Source: Neomesorhizobium albiziae
Lineage (GTDB): Bacteria; Pseudomonadota; Alphaproteobacteria; Rhizobiales; Rhizobiaceae
DNA: 64,000 nucleotides
Direction: 5' to 3'
NCBI RefSeq assembly: GCF_900114255.1
Contig: NZ_FOSL01000011.1
Span: forward strand, 117,619-181,618
A model generated the notes under the pieces. The model made no database searches. It was not told where the DNA came from and worked only from the letters and a program-made list of their open reading frames with translations. A program made the position numbers and the translations under genes. This document shows positions 26,876 through 35,090 of the stretch, in pieces; the first letter of the stretch is position 1, and every line of letters starts with the position of its first letter.

Positions 26876-29118
26876 CCGATGCGCCCCTTGTAGATCCGGT
26901 TCGATGTCAGCGGCAGGTCGCGAACCCGGCGGCCGGTCGCATGGGCAAGGGCGTTGGCGAGCGCGGCCGACGCGGGTCCGACCGAGCCCTCGCCGGCACC
27001 AATGCTTGGCTCGTTCGGCCTGTCGATGAGGACGACCTCTATCTCGGGCGCCTCGTCGAATGTCAGGATGGGATAGTCGGCCCAGTCGCGCGATGTCACG
27101 GCGCGCTCATCGAACATGATCTGTTCCTTCAGCGCCCAGCTGATCCCCTGGATAAGCCCGCCCTCCGTCTGGCTGATGACCCCGTCGGGATTGATGATTT
27201 GCCCCACATCGATCGCCGCTACCGCCTTCAGCACGCGCACCGCGCCGCTGGAAGGATCGACATCGACATCGACAACCACCGCGGCAAAAGTCGATATGTT
27301 CTTGTAGCGCGCATAGGCAAACCCGCGTCCATGCCGGCCGTCGCTTCGGCTGTTGGGCGCCCACCCCGCCTTGGTTGCGGCGGCCTCGATGACCGCGCGG
27401 CCACGCGGATCACTGAGATGCGCGAGCCTGAATTCGACCGGGTCCCTGCCCGCCGCCATGGCCAGTTCGTCCATGAAGCACTCGATCGCGTAGATGTTGC
27501 CGTGACCGCCGAGAGTTCGCAGGGAACCAGTCCGGATGGGCATATCCGTCAGCAGGTGGTTGACGATGCGTTGGCGGGGAAGGTCATAGAGCGGCACGGC
27601 ATTGCGATCCCCGTTGCCGTAAGGCTGCGGGATCTTCAGCGGCGGGCTCACATGGAACGGTTCGTCGAAATACCACGACGCCAGAAGATTGAGCCCTCCG
27701 GGCTGCCCTGGCCGGGTCGCATGCGTGTTGCTCCACAGCTCATACTGCCAGTCGACGATTTTGCCATCGGCAGACAGTCCCGCCCTGGCCTTCATCGCCA
27801 TCGCCGGTGAACTTGGCGACCAGATGAATTCGTCGTCGCGCATCCACTGCAGTTTGACCGGCTGTCCTTCGACCGCGATCGCAAGCAACGCTGCATCGAG
27901 CGCCACATCGTCGGCGCCGTTGTGGCCGTAGCAACCCGAACCCTGCATGTGAATGACGTCCACTCTCTCCGCAGGCAATTGCAGCGCCTTGGCCAGGTCG
28001 CCACGCAATGGAAACGCGCCCTGCGTGTGCGACCAGACGGTCATCCGTCCGTCTGCGAAATGCGCCACCGCGCAGGATGGACCGATCGCCGCCTGGCTCA
28101 GATAGGGACGGCTGTAACTTGCCTCGACCCATTGGTGAACGATACCGGCGGCATCGCCCTGCCCCGTATCCGAAACGACGACGTCCTCCTTGGCAAATTT
28201 CCTCAGTTCGTCCGGTAAGTTCGACGATCGCGGCAGACGCGGACCGTCTTCTGTCCAGCGGGAGATTTCCCTGAGCAGTTGCATGGCCGCTATCGCCTGC
28301 TCCTCGCGCGCCGCCACAACGCCAAGAAAGCTGCCCTTTCTCACGACAGTGCTGACGCCAGGAAGCGCCCGCACGGCGGCTTCTTCGAACGACAGCAGCT
28401 GCGCACCGGCGCGCGGCGGGCGCACGACACGCCCGAAAAGCATGCCGGGCAGACGCATATCCTGGAGGAATGCCGCCTCTCCCGTGACCTTTTGCGGAAA
28501 GTCGATACGGGGGACAGACTTTCCGACAATCTTGTAATCGGCCGCCTTTTTCACCCGAACGGCGCTGCTGACATCGCGCCGAAGCAGCTCGGGATCGCCC
28601 GTTGCGATTTCCGCATAGCTGACCTGCCTGCCGTCCTGCGAGCGAACGCTGCCGCGTTCCACCGAAAGAGTCTCCACGGCCACGTTGAGGCGAGTAGCCG
28701 CCGCAGCCATGAGAACCGCACGCGCCTGCGCGCCGGCGACACGCAGGGCCATACCACTCTGCTCGATCGACTGGCTGCCGTAGGTATAACCTTCATCGGG
28801 ACCGCGTGTGGTATCGGCCGATATGATGTTGATTTGCTCGATAGCCAGATCCAGCTCCTCGGCGGCGATCTGCGAGAGCGCAGTCAGGATTCCCTGCCCC
28901 AGTTCAGCTTTGCCCGTGAAAATGGTTACGGCGCCGTCGGCGCCGACGCGTATCCACGCATCGAGGCGGCCGTTTTTGGCAAAGCTGACCGGCGCGGCTC
29001 CTTCGACCACCTGTGCCAGGGACGCGACCGGCTCCAGCGAGAAAGCAGCCACCAATGTGCCGAAGCCTATCCCGAATTCGCGCCGCGATATTCCCGTCTT
29101 GCGCATCGCTCCGCTCAT
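26872..29118 (-). CDS. Tat-exported molybdopterin-binding oxidoreductase subunit (xanthine dehydrogenase / IorB type)
   Basis: A 748-residue large subunit of the molybdenum hydroxylase family, closest in layout to isoquinoline 1-oxidoreductase beta subunits. A twin-arginine signal (ISRREFGIGFG) starts at about residue 10. The domain includes GKAELGQGILTAL, the repeated (a/b) hammerhead with TGEAAFLQDM, and the active-site Glu in SIGAGEGSVGP near the end. ATG 29118 overlaps the stop of the 2Fe-2S gene (ATGA). The pair probably works in the periplasm, hydroxylating an aromatic or aldehyde substrate. The TAG stop lies in a repeat element. Confidence 0.9.
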   Translation of the reverse strand: MSGAMRKTGISRREFGIGFGTLVAAFSLEPVASLAQVVEGAAPVSFAKNGRLDAWIRVGADGAVTIFTGKAELGQGILTALSQIAAEELDLAIEQINIISADTTRGPDEGYTYGSQSIEQSGMALRVAGAQARAVLMAAAATRLNVAVETLSVERGSVRSQDGRQVSYAEIATGDPELLRRDVSSAVRVKKAADYKIVGKSVPRIDFPQKVTGEAAFLQDMRLPGMLFGRVVRPPRAGAQLLSFEEAAVRALPGVSTVVRKGSFLGVVAAREEQAIAAMQLLREISRWTEDGPRLPRSSNLPDELRKFAKEDVVVSDTGQGDAAGIVHQWVEASYSRPYLSQAAIGPSCAVAHFADGRMTVWSHTQGAFPLRGDLAKALQLPAERVDVIHMQGSGCYGHNGADDVALDAALLAIAVEGQPVKLQWMRDDEFIWSPSSPAMAMKARAGLSADGKIVDWQYELWSNTHATRPGQPGGLNLLASWYFDEPFHVSPPLKIPQPYGNGDRNAVPLYDLPRQRIVNHLLTDMPIRTGSLRTLGGHGNIYAIECFMDELAMAAGRDPVEFRLAHLSDPRGRAVIEAAATKAGWAPNSRSDGRHGRGFAYARYKNISTFAAVVVDVDVDPSSGAVRVLKAVAAIDVGQIINPDGVISQTEGGLIQGISWALKEQIMFDERAVTSRDWADYPILTFDEAPEIEVVLIDRPNEPSIGAGEGSVGPASAALANALAHATGRRVRDLPLTSNRIYKGRIG

Positions 29119-29582
29119 TGGCCCATCTTCTGTGCCGCGCCACGAACAGCCTTGACGATGCGGTTGTGGACCCCGCACCGGCACAGATTGGTCGACAATG
29201 CCTGCTTGATACTCGCCTCGTCAGGATAGGCTTCCGTATCCAGCAACGCCTTCGCGGTCATGATCATCCCGTTCGTGCAGTAACCGCATTGAAGGGCCTG
29301 CTCCTCGATAAACGCCGTCTGAAGGGGATGGAGCTTGTCGCCGTCGGCAATGCCTTCGAGCGTCGTCACGGGCGTCTCGCCGACATCCGCGACCGGCGTG
29401 ATGCAGGATCGGATCGGCTGCCCTTCCATGAGAACCGTGCAGGCGCCGCATTGCCCCAGGCCGCAGCCATATTTGGGCCCGTTCAGCGCAAGGTCGTTGC
29501 GAAGCACATAGAGCAGCGGCGTATCGCCTTCGCACTCCACCTGCGCCTGCCGCCCGTTCACCGTTAATGTAAAGAGCGCCAT
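29115..29582 (-). CDS. (2Fe-2S) subunit of molybdenum hydroxylase (IorA type)
   Basis: A 155-residue two-cluster iron-sulphur protein. The plant-type ferredoxin cluster Cys are in KYGCGLGQCGACTVL, and the second cluster in QCGYCTNGMIM and LCRCGVHNRI. It passes electrons from the molybdenum centre of the partner subunit. There is no own signal peptide, so it is probably carried out with the Tat-tagged large subunit. It is the first gene of the operon. Confidence 0.93.
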   Translation of the reverse strand: MALFTLTVNGRQAQVECEGDTPLLYVLRNDLALNGPKYGCGLGQCGACTVLMEGQPIRSCITPVADVGETPVTTLEGIADGDKLHPLQTAFIEEQALQCGYCTNGMIMTAKALLDTEAYPDEASIKQALSTNLCRCGVHNRIVKAVRGAAQKMGQ

Positions 29583-29866
29583 TGGAACGTCGTCTTTCAA
29601 TAAAATTCTGGTGCGCTGGGGGGGGCAACACCCCAACCCATTATGAGAAGTTCCAGGCCGCTGCGCTTTGCCAGGACGGAAGCGATTTTGTTCCGTAGAA
29701 GAACAACACATTGGCTTGTGGGCCCGCCGACATCGGTGTCGCCGCTGCCCGAGACGTCTTGCTTTTGTCAGGAGGGTCGCGTGGCCCAGCAATGCGTTCT
29801 GGACATGCTGGGTCGCGATGCGCGATGTGTAGGACGACAGCACTGTTGGCCACCGAGGAGAGCCCC

Positions 29867-30667
29867 ATGACCACATCCGGAACAATCCGCGCCGGCATGG
29901 GCGGCTGGACATTCGAGCCGTGGGATACGTCCTTCTACCCGGCAAAACTCGCCAAGACGAAGCAGCTTAATTACGCCTCTCGGGCTGTGCCGACCATCGA
30001 GGTCAACGGCACCTATTACTCGAGCTTCAAGGAGCCGACCTTCGTCAAATGGGCAAGCGAGGCGCCCGACGGCTTTGTCTATGCGCTGAAGGGCAACCGC
30101 TTCGTCACCAACCGGCGGGTACTGGGCGAAGCCGGCGAATCGATGATGCGCTTTCTGGAATCGGGCGTGGCGGCATTGGGCGAAAAGCTCGGGCCGATCC
30201 TCTGGCAGTTTGCGCCGACGAAGAAATTCGATCCCGACGATTTCGGCGCCTTCCTGAAGCTGCTGCCGGAAAAGCAGGACGGCGTGAAGCTCAGGCACGC
30301 GGTCGAGGTGCGCAACTATAGTTTCGTGGTGCCGGAGTTCGTTGCCCTTGCGCGCAAGCACGATGTGGCGATTGTTTATGCCGACCACGAAAAGTATCCG
30401 GCCATCGCCGATGTGACCGGCGACTTTGTCTATGCACGGCTGCAGACCGGCGCGGACGAGATTCCGACCTGCTACCCGCCCAAAGCGCTCGACGAATGGG
30501 CGGCGCGCGCAAAGATCTGGGCTGAAGGCAAGGCGCCCGACGACCTGCCACGCGCCGATCCCACCAGCGACGCGCCGGTGAAACCGCGCGACGTGTTCGT
30601 CTATTTCATCACGTCAGGAAAGGTGCACGCGCCGCACGGCGCCATGGCGTTCATGGAACGGGTGTAG
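29867..30667 (+). CDS. DUF72 (YecE-like) family protein
   Basis: A 266-residue TIM-barrel-like protein of DUF72. Typical parts are RAGMGGWTFEPW...FYPAKL at the start, EVNGTYYSSFKEPTFVKWA, YALKGNRFVTN, LPILWQFAP-type GPILWQFAPTKKF, and the late VFVYFITSGKVHAPHGAMAF. GAGGAG at 29855-29860 fixes ATG 29867; upstream codons are unrelated. Biochemical role unknown. Confidence 0.9.
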   Translation: MTTSGTIRAGMGGWTFEPWDTSFYPAKLAKTKQLNYASRAVPTIEVNGTYYSSFKEPTFVKWASEAPDGFVYALKGNRFVTNRRVLGEAGESMMRFLESGVAALGEKLGPILWQFAPTKKFDPDDFGAFLKLLPEKQDGVKLRHAVEVRNYSFVVPEFVALARKHDVAIVYADHEKYPAIADVTGDFVYARLQTGADEIPTCYPPKALDEWAARAKIWAEGKAPDDLPRADPTSDAPVKPRDVFVYFITSGKVHAPHGAMAFMERV

Positions 30668-30991
30668 GCGACACGCGAAGCGCTTCTCCCTCCCCTCGCA
30701 TGTGCCAATGTCCTCGGCCTTGGAGACGCTCAACCTTCATCCTGGTCCGCTTCTGGCTTCGTTGACGTTCCGGCATGGATTCCCGACACTCTCCGCTCGT
30801 TCCTCGCTCACGAGGTCGGGAATGACGAAGCTTTACCGTCTCTGCAAATCGCCGACGTTGGGGGCTGGTGAAAAAGCATAAATGCAACCCGTCATTCCCG
30901 ACCTCGTGAGCGAGGAACGAGCGGAGAGTGTCGGGAATCCATGCTGTGACCGGGCGGACAACAGGGTTGGTCCAATCCGACAACCGGAAGT
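30668..30991. other. Intergenic stretch with an inverted pair of family D repeats
   Basis: Non-coding gap of about 320 bp filled mainly by two opposed copies of repeat family D (30773-30826 and 30889-30948). No gene seen. Confidence 0.6.
30773..30948. repeat. Inverted pair of family D repeats
   Basis: Copy D1 (30773-30826) and D2 (30889-30948) are near-perfect reverse complements sharing ATTCCCGACACTCTCCGCTC and GCTCACGAGGTCGGGAAT. A third copy is at 49013-49070. Each copy also has its own ends as inverted repeat (ATTCCCGAC/GTCGGGAAT). Paired, they could form a large cruciform. Confidence 0.85.
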
Positions 30992-31300
30992 TCAAGCCTC
31001 GCCGCCAAGCCCGCGGCCACCCTCGATCGCCCAGCCATGCCGCAACAGACGCGGCATGAGCATGGAGATCCGGTTGCGGATGATCTGCTCCGCGCTCTCC
31101 GGTCCGCCGTCCGCGCGATCCCCATACACGGCGTCGATCAGTTCCCGAATGCTCACCCAATGGCCCGGCCGGCGCGCCAGACGGCGCAGCACGGAGAACT
31201 CGACCTTGCCTTCAGCGGCAAGGCCAGCGAGCTCTTCGCGCGGGACCGGCCCTTCGGGCATCGCCCCACCGCAGCATGGGCATCGTGGCGAACCGGTCAT
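30992..31300 (-). CDS. Orphan winged-helix protein with N-terminal CPCC motif
   Basis: A 102-residue protein. The N-terminus MTGSPRCPCCGG suggests a small metal-binding knuckle. Residues 35-100 (LRRLARRPGHWVSIRELIDAVYG, then RNRISMLMPRLLRHGWAIEGGRG) resemble the OmpR/PhoB-type DNA-binding domain without a receiver domain. Similar small proteins occur in prophages, but the origin here is unproven. Its ATG overlaps the stop of a 34-codon frame (31297-31401). Confidence 0.65.
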   Translation of the reverse strand: MTGSPRCPCCGGAMPEGPVPREELAGLAAEGKVEFSVLRRLARRPGHWVSIRELIDAVYGDRADGGPESAEQIIRNRISMLMPRLLRHGWAIEGGRGLGGEA

Positions 31301-31401
31301 GCTCGCACCCCAAGCACCTGCGCCTTGATCTGCTCGGCCGTCTCGGCCGACATGCCAAGGGCGTGTGGGGCGCGGTGAAGGCCACTCGGAGTGAAAGTCA
31401 C
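31297..31401 (-). CDS. Possible 34-residue leader peptide or gene remnant
   Basis: A short frame from GTG 31401 (weak AGAGGG site) to TGA overlapping the next ATG. It ends in SAETAEQIKAQVLGVRA, a plausible amphipathic helix. ATGA overlap with the winged-helix gene suggests translation, but it may be the 3' remnant of a lost gene. Confidence 0.3.
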   Translation of the reverse strand: MTFTPSGLHRAPHALGMSAETAEQIKAQVLGVRA

Positions 31402-31448
31402 CCCTCTGGGACGATTGCTTCGATGACACGCGGTGACCAGCGACCAAT

Positions 31449-33602
31449 CTACAGTGAGCGAACGGCGAGAATTCTCACTGGTGGGTAGCTGCCAATTCCA
31501 ACCCTATTTTGGAGGTCGCCGCTGAGAACATAAACAAGGTCGTTTTCGGTTCCCAGGTAAAAGCCGACACTGATGGTTTTCAGGGACGATTGGAAAACCA
31601 CAACCGCCCCGCGTGGCCAAGGTTCACTCTTGCTATAACCCCTGCCAAGCATGGAAAAGGACTCAGGCTTCATATCCGGGGCCGTGCGCCATACAAATTC
31701 ACTTGCTCGGGAATCACCGCTGTTTTCGAGACACCACGCAACGAAAGCGACGGCCCAGTCATCTTCGCTGCCAATCGACAATTTTACCGTGTAGACGTAC
31801 TTCTGGATTTCAGCGGCATTTGCAGAGGTACTGTTGTGCAGTTCCTCAAGAGCCTTCTTCAGCCACGGCGGATCGCCTGGTCGCACCGACTGCAGGGCCA
31901 GCGAAGAAGAAAGCCCCTCGAGGGGGTTGCTCGTCGATAGATCGTCCGGGGTCTGATCCGAGCTAAAAGCGGGCGGGGACGCCCTAACAGCTTCCATTAG
32001 CTCATAGGTTAACTGATCAGCTGGAAGGACCGGGTCTATTTTGAGGGAGAAGTATGCTTCGCGGACCTGCCGTCTCCAACTGCCGTCTCGCGCTGCCGCT
32101 TGGATGTCGTCGGGAGGGGGGACGATCCTGCCGAGGAGTCTTTGAACATATTCGAGTTCTTCCGGCCCCGAAATTGTAAGTCTCTCGTAGATATTTTGAT
32201 GAAGGCTCCGGTTACAAGGCCCCGCGGTAATTGCGCGGTCAAGCAATCTATATCCGCGTTCGGCAGAAAGATCACTGCTAACCGGTTGGTCTCTGTTCAA
32301 GGCAGCGAATTCGCGAAGATTTGCGCGGGTTTCAGCAGAGAAAATGCCGTCGTCGGAGGCCACACATAGAAACTGCTGGATTGCTTTTACCTGCTCCGAC
32401 GTGAGCGACCGCTCAAATTCCGTCGTCGCACCAGCGACGGGAGCGCGCGTCGGCGTGCCGGTGAAATTGGTGTCCATCAGACGCATCGTAACCACGAGAG
32501 TGCCGGCGATCGCAGCGAGAGCGCCCGCTATGCCTGCTGCATATTTCCCATATAGAGGGAATGAAGCGAACCAGCTTTTCCCTATTTGTTTAGGATCAAC
32601 ATCGGCGCCTTGCTTGGCGCGCGGCACATAGTCCAGCGCCGTTTGTGCTTGCTCGATGCGTTGGATGGTCTTTCGAATCGCCTTGTCAACTCTGACCGAA
32701 TTTTCCCGCTGGGGGTTTTGCTCGGAGATCCGAGTTCGCAGTAGTTCGAGAATTTGCTGCCTGTGCGGTTCCGACCCCGCCTGGTCCTCCAATTGATCAA
32801 CCGCGCTGATCCGCCGGTCTTCATCGCTGTCGAACAGTTTGTCCTTCAGCTGTTGATCTATGGGAGGAGTAAATTTGCGATTCTTCGCAATTACTAGGTC
32901 CCCGATTTTCTTGATTGCTGAACCTTCGGGTCGCATGGGCGCAACCGCAGTGGCCAATTTCCTCACAAGATAATCCTGAAGATCGGCAACAGTGATCTCC
33001 GGCTTTCCAGGTGCCGCCGCTCCGTCGCGTAGCCCTTTGATTAGAGCTTCGGTGTAAGTGGAGGAACCGGCCGTCTCGAACGCCGATTGGGTCTTTGACG
33101 AGGCAGCCAGCACGTAGCGGCCATATCCCTGTCGATCGAAGGTGTCCGTGCTGATCGCCACTTTCTCGTCAGCGCCTTTTGCACCGTCGATGTAGGCTCC
33201 GCTGTGGCAGCAATCGAGGATGAGGATCTGGCGTTCCGACGCGCAAAAATTGAGCTTTCCGCGCAGCCACTCGGCGGAGATTGAACTGACGTCCGGATAT
33301 TCGGGATTGGTTTCGGAGAGCGCCAAGTAGAGTTGGTTTTCAGCATCGAGCAATCCGTGCCCAGTGAAGTAGACCAAAACGACGTCGTCGCGGCTTCGCT
33401 GTTTAAGGAACTTCGCCAGATTGACCTGGACTATGCCAGCCGAGCCGTTTATCGCCCATTCGACGTCGTTAAACCCCGCCACTTCTGGATCGCTCAAGGC
33501 CTTGGAAAGCGCTTGCACATCCTTGATCGGCGCGTTGAGCCCATTGAGCCGCGCGTCCTGGTATGTGCTATTGCCGAAGAGAAAGGCGTATTTCTCGGAC
33601 AT
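31449..33602 (-). CDS. Membrane-anchored caspase-like protein with degenerate NlpC/P60-like (TIGR02594-type) C-terminus
   Basis: A 717-residue protein. Residues 1-240 are a C14 caspase-like domain with catalytic His82 (YFTGHGLL) and Cys132 (LDCCHSGAY). A helical part (255-330) leads to one membrane helix at about 354-376. Residues 398-436 resemble a peptidoglycan-binding repeat (LTSEQVKAIQQFL...DDGIFSAETRANLREF). Residues 579-717 resemble TIGR02594 amidase-like proteins, but the catalytic Cys expected in PWCAAF is Ala617 (DWAVAF) and the expected His before VGFY is Ser678, so hydrolase activity seems lost. Caspase-like proteins often serve in bacterial abortive defence. The DUF1353 gene is 38 bp upstream. 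ATG 33602 is chosen over TTG 33638. Confidence 0.85.
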   Translation of the reverse strand: MSEKYAFLFGNSTYQDARLNGLNAPIKDVQALSKALSDPEVAGFNDVEWAINGSAGIVQVNLAKFLKQRSRDDVVLVYFTGHGLLDAENQLYLALSETNPEYPDVSSISAEWLRGKLNFCASERQILILDCCHSGAYIDGAKGADEKVAISTDTFDRQGYGRYVLAASSKTQSAFETAGSSTYTEALIKGLRDGAAAPGKPEITVADLQDYLVRKLATAVAPMRPEGSAIKKIGDLVIAKNRKFTPPIDQQLKDKLFDSDEDRRISAVDQLEDQAGSEPHRQQILELLRTRISEQNPQRENSVRVDKAIRKTIQRIEQAQTALDYVPRAKQGADVDPKQIGKSWFASFPLYGKYAAGIAGALAAIAGTLVVTMRLMDTNFTGTPTRAPVAGATTEFERSLTSEQVKAIQQFLCVASDDGIFSAETRANLREFAALNRDQPVSSDLSAERGYRLLDRAITAGPCNRSLHQNIYERLTISGPEELEYVQRLLGRIVPPPDDIQAAARDGSWRRQVREAYFSLKIDPVLPADQLTYELMEAVRASPPAFSSDQTPDDLSTSNPLEGLSSSLALQSVRPGDPPWLKKALEELHNSTSANAAEIQKYVYTVKLSIGSEDDWAVAFVAWCLENSGDSRASEFVWRTAPDMKPESFSMLGRGYSKSEPWPRGAVVVFQSSLKTISVGFYLGTENDLVYVLSGDLQNRVGIGSYPPVRILAVRSL

Positions 33603-33640
33603 CAATCCATTCCACGAGATTGTGTCAGTTGCAGGCAAAG

Positions 33641-34165
33641 CTACATGAAGACCGATGGATCACGCTTCCATTCGGTCCAGGTCGTCTTAATGTCTGTTGG
33701 AAGCTTCTTCAGGATGCGTCGTTCGCCGGCCTCACGGGCCTGTTTGTTTTTGTTCCATGACCATCCGCCGGCGAGCCGCACCGACCGGTAAATTACCCAC
33801 CGCTTCCAGCCTGGGACTTTGAGTTCGCGCATGCCAAGGTTGAGGACCATGTCGGCACGTTGCCTGTCATGACTGGGCGGCTGGAACCAATAGAGGTAAT
33901 CGTGAACGATAGCTGGCGTCGTGTAGGGCGCAGTTTTCGGCAATAGCGTCCAGAACAATCGGGGAATGCTCGCGAGATCGCAGACGAATCCGGTGGTAAT
34001 TTCCACGACTCCCAAGGTGCGTGTTTCCGAGCCGTCGTACCAGCTGAAGGGTGCACGCATGTAGTAGTAGTCCCAATCCGCAAACGGCGAGATTTGCGGC
34101 ACACCGACAAAATCCTTTCTGCCGTTGGGCTTGAGCGCTTCACGCATGAACGCTTGCTTGGACAT
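33641..34165 (-). CDS. DUF1353 domain protein
   Basis: A 174-residue protein of DUF1353, a family frequent in phage-related clusters. Hallmarks are TTGFVCDLASIPRLFW, TTPAIVHDYLYW and the ADMVLN helix with conserved Asp/His that could bind metal. It lies 38 bp before the caspase-like gene on the same strand, suggesting one operon. No signal peptide is seen, unlike the second DUF1353 protein at 55162-55806. Function unknown. Confidence 0.85.
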   Translation of the reverse strand: MSKQAFMREALKPNGRKDFVGVPQISPFADWDYYYMRAPFSWYDGSETRTLGVVEITTGFVCDLASIPRLFWTLLPKTAPYTTPAIVHDYLYWFQPPSHDRQRADMVLNLGMRELKVPGWKRWVIYRSVRLAGGWSWNKNKQAREAGERRILKKLPTDIKTTWTEWKRDPSVFM

Positions 34166-34383
34166 CTGCCTGCCTACAATGAATACAAAAGACCGGCCCC
34201 AATTGCGATCGAGTATCCATTAGATTAGGAACTAACAATACTACAAAACAACGTTTCATACGACTGGAATGTCCGGCATGTTTGTTGCCCGTGTCGGCTA
34301 GATGGCAGGAATGTTGACCGAAGAGAGTGCAGCGTCTGGCGATCGCCTAGACGGTGACCGCAGCATTTCATATCGTTGTCGCC

Positions 34384-35090
34384 ATGTGCGGACGGGTTTT
34401 TGTCAGAACATCCATCGACGCGATGCTGCGCCACTTCGCTTTCGCGGCGCCCGGCGAAGCTGCGGCGATGGCCAATGGATTCCCGCGCTGGAACGGCGCG
34501 CCCAGCCTCGACTATCCCCTTGCCATACTTGACCGCGACCTGAAGGGGCCGGTCTTCATACGCGCCAATTGGGGTTTCATCGGCCGGCGCGGCCCGAGCA
34601 CGACCGGCCAGAGGCCGCCGATCAATGCGCGCTCGGAGACGATCGCCACCAACGGCCTGTTCAAGTTCGCCTACCAGTCGCGCCGTGCGCTGATGCCGAT
34701 CGACGGTTACTTCGAATGGAACGATATTTTCGGAACCGGCAAGAACAAGCAGCCCTGTGCGATCGCCATGGCCGACGACTAGCCCTTCATGCTTGCCGCG
34801 ATCTGGGAGAGCTGGCGCACGCCTGACGGCATCGACATCGCCAGCTTCGCCGTGGTCACCTGCGAGCCGAATATAATGATGGCGAAGATCCACGACCGCA
34901 TGCCGGTCATTGTGGCCCGCGAGGACTACACGCCCTGGCTGGATATCGACGAACCCGACCCTCGCGACATCATGAAGACGTTCCCCTCGGAATTGATGAA
35001 GATGTGGCCGATCGGCCGCAAGGTGGGCAGCCCGAAGCTGAGGCAGACATCCATATTCGATCTTCAGCGGCCCTTCACCTGCGCCAGCTC
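34384..35090 (+). pseudogene. Broken HMCES/YedK (SOS response-associated peptidase family) gene
   Basis: The frame starts MCGRVFVRTS with the essential Cys2 and continues through INARSETI and ALMPIDGYFEW, all typical of HMCES/YedK, which forms DNA-protein crosslinks at abasic sites. After 132 codons it meets TAG (34780-34782); homology resumes in the same frame (FMLAAIWESWRTPDG, TCEPN, IHDRMPVI). The native stop also seems lost, as the frame runs on to 35343 over the convergent nnr gene, so the end given is approximate. A sequencing error or amber readthrough is possible. Confidence 0.8.

Noticed and set aside
30773..30948. CRISPR-like array
   Set aside because: Only two inverted copies and no regular spacers; they are dispersed palindromic repeats.
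33603..33638. Upstream TTG start of the caspase-like gene
   Set aside because: ATG 33602 begins the conserved caspase fold (MSEKYAFLFGNSTY); the extra 12 residues add nothing recognisable.
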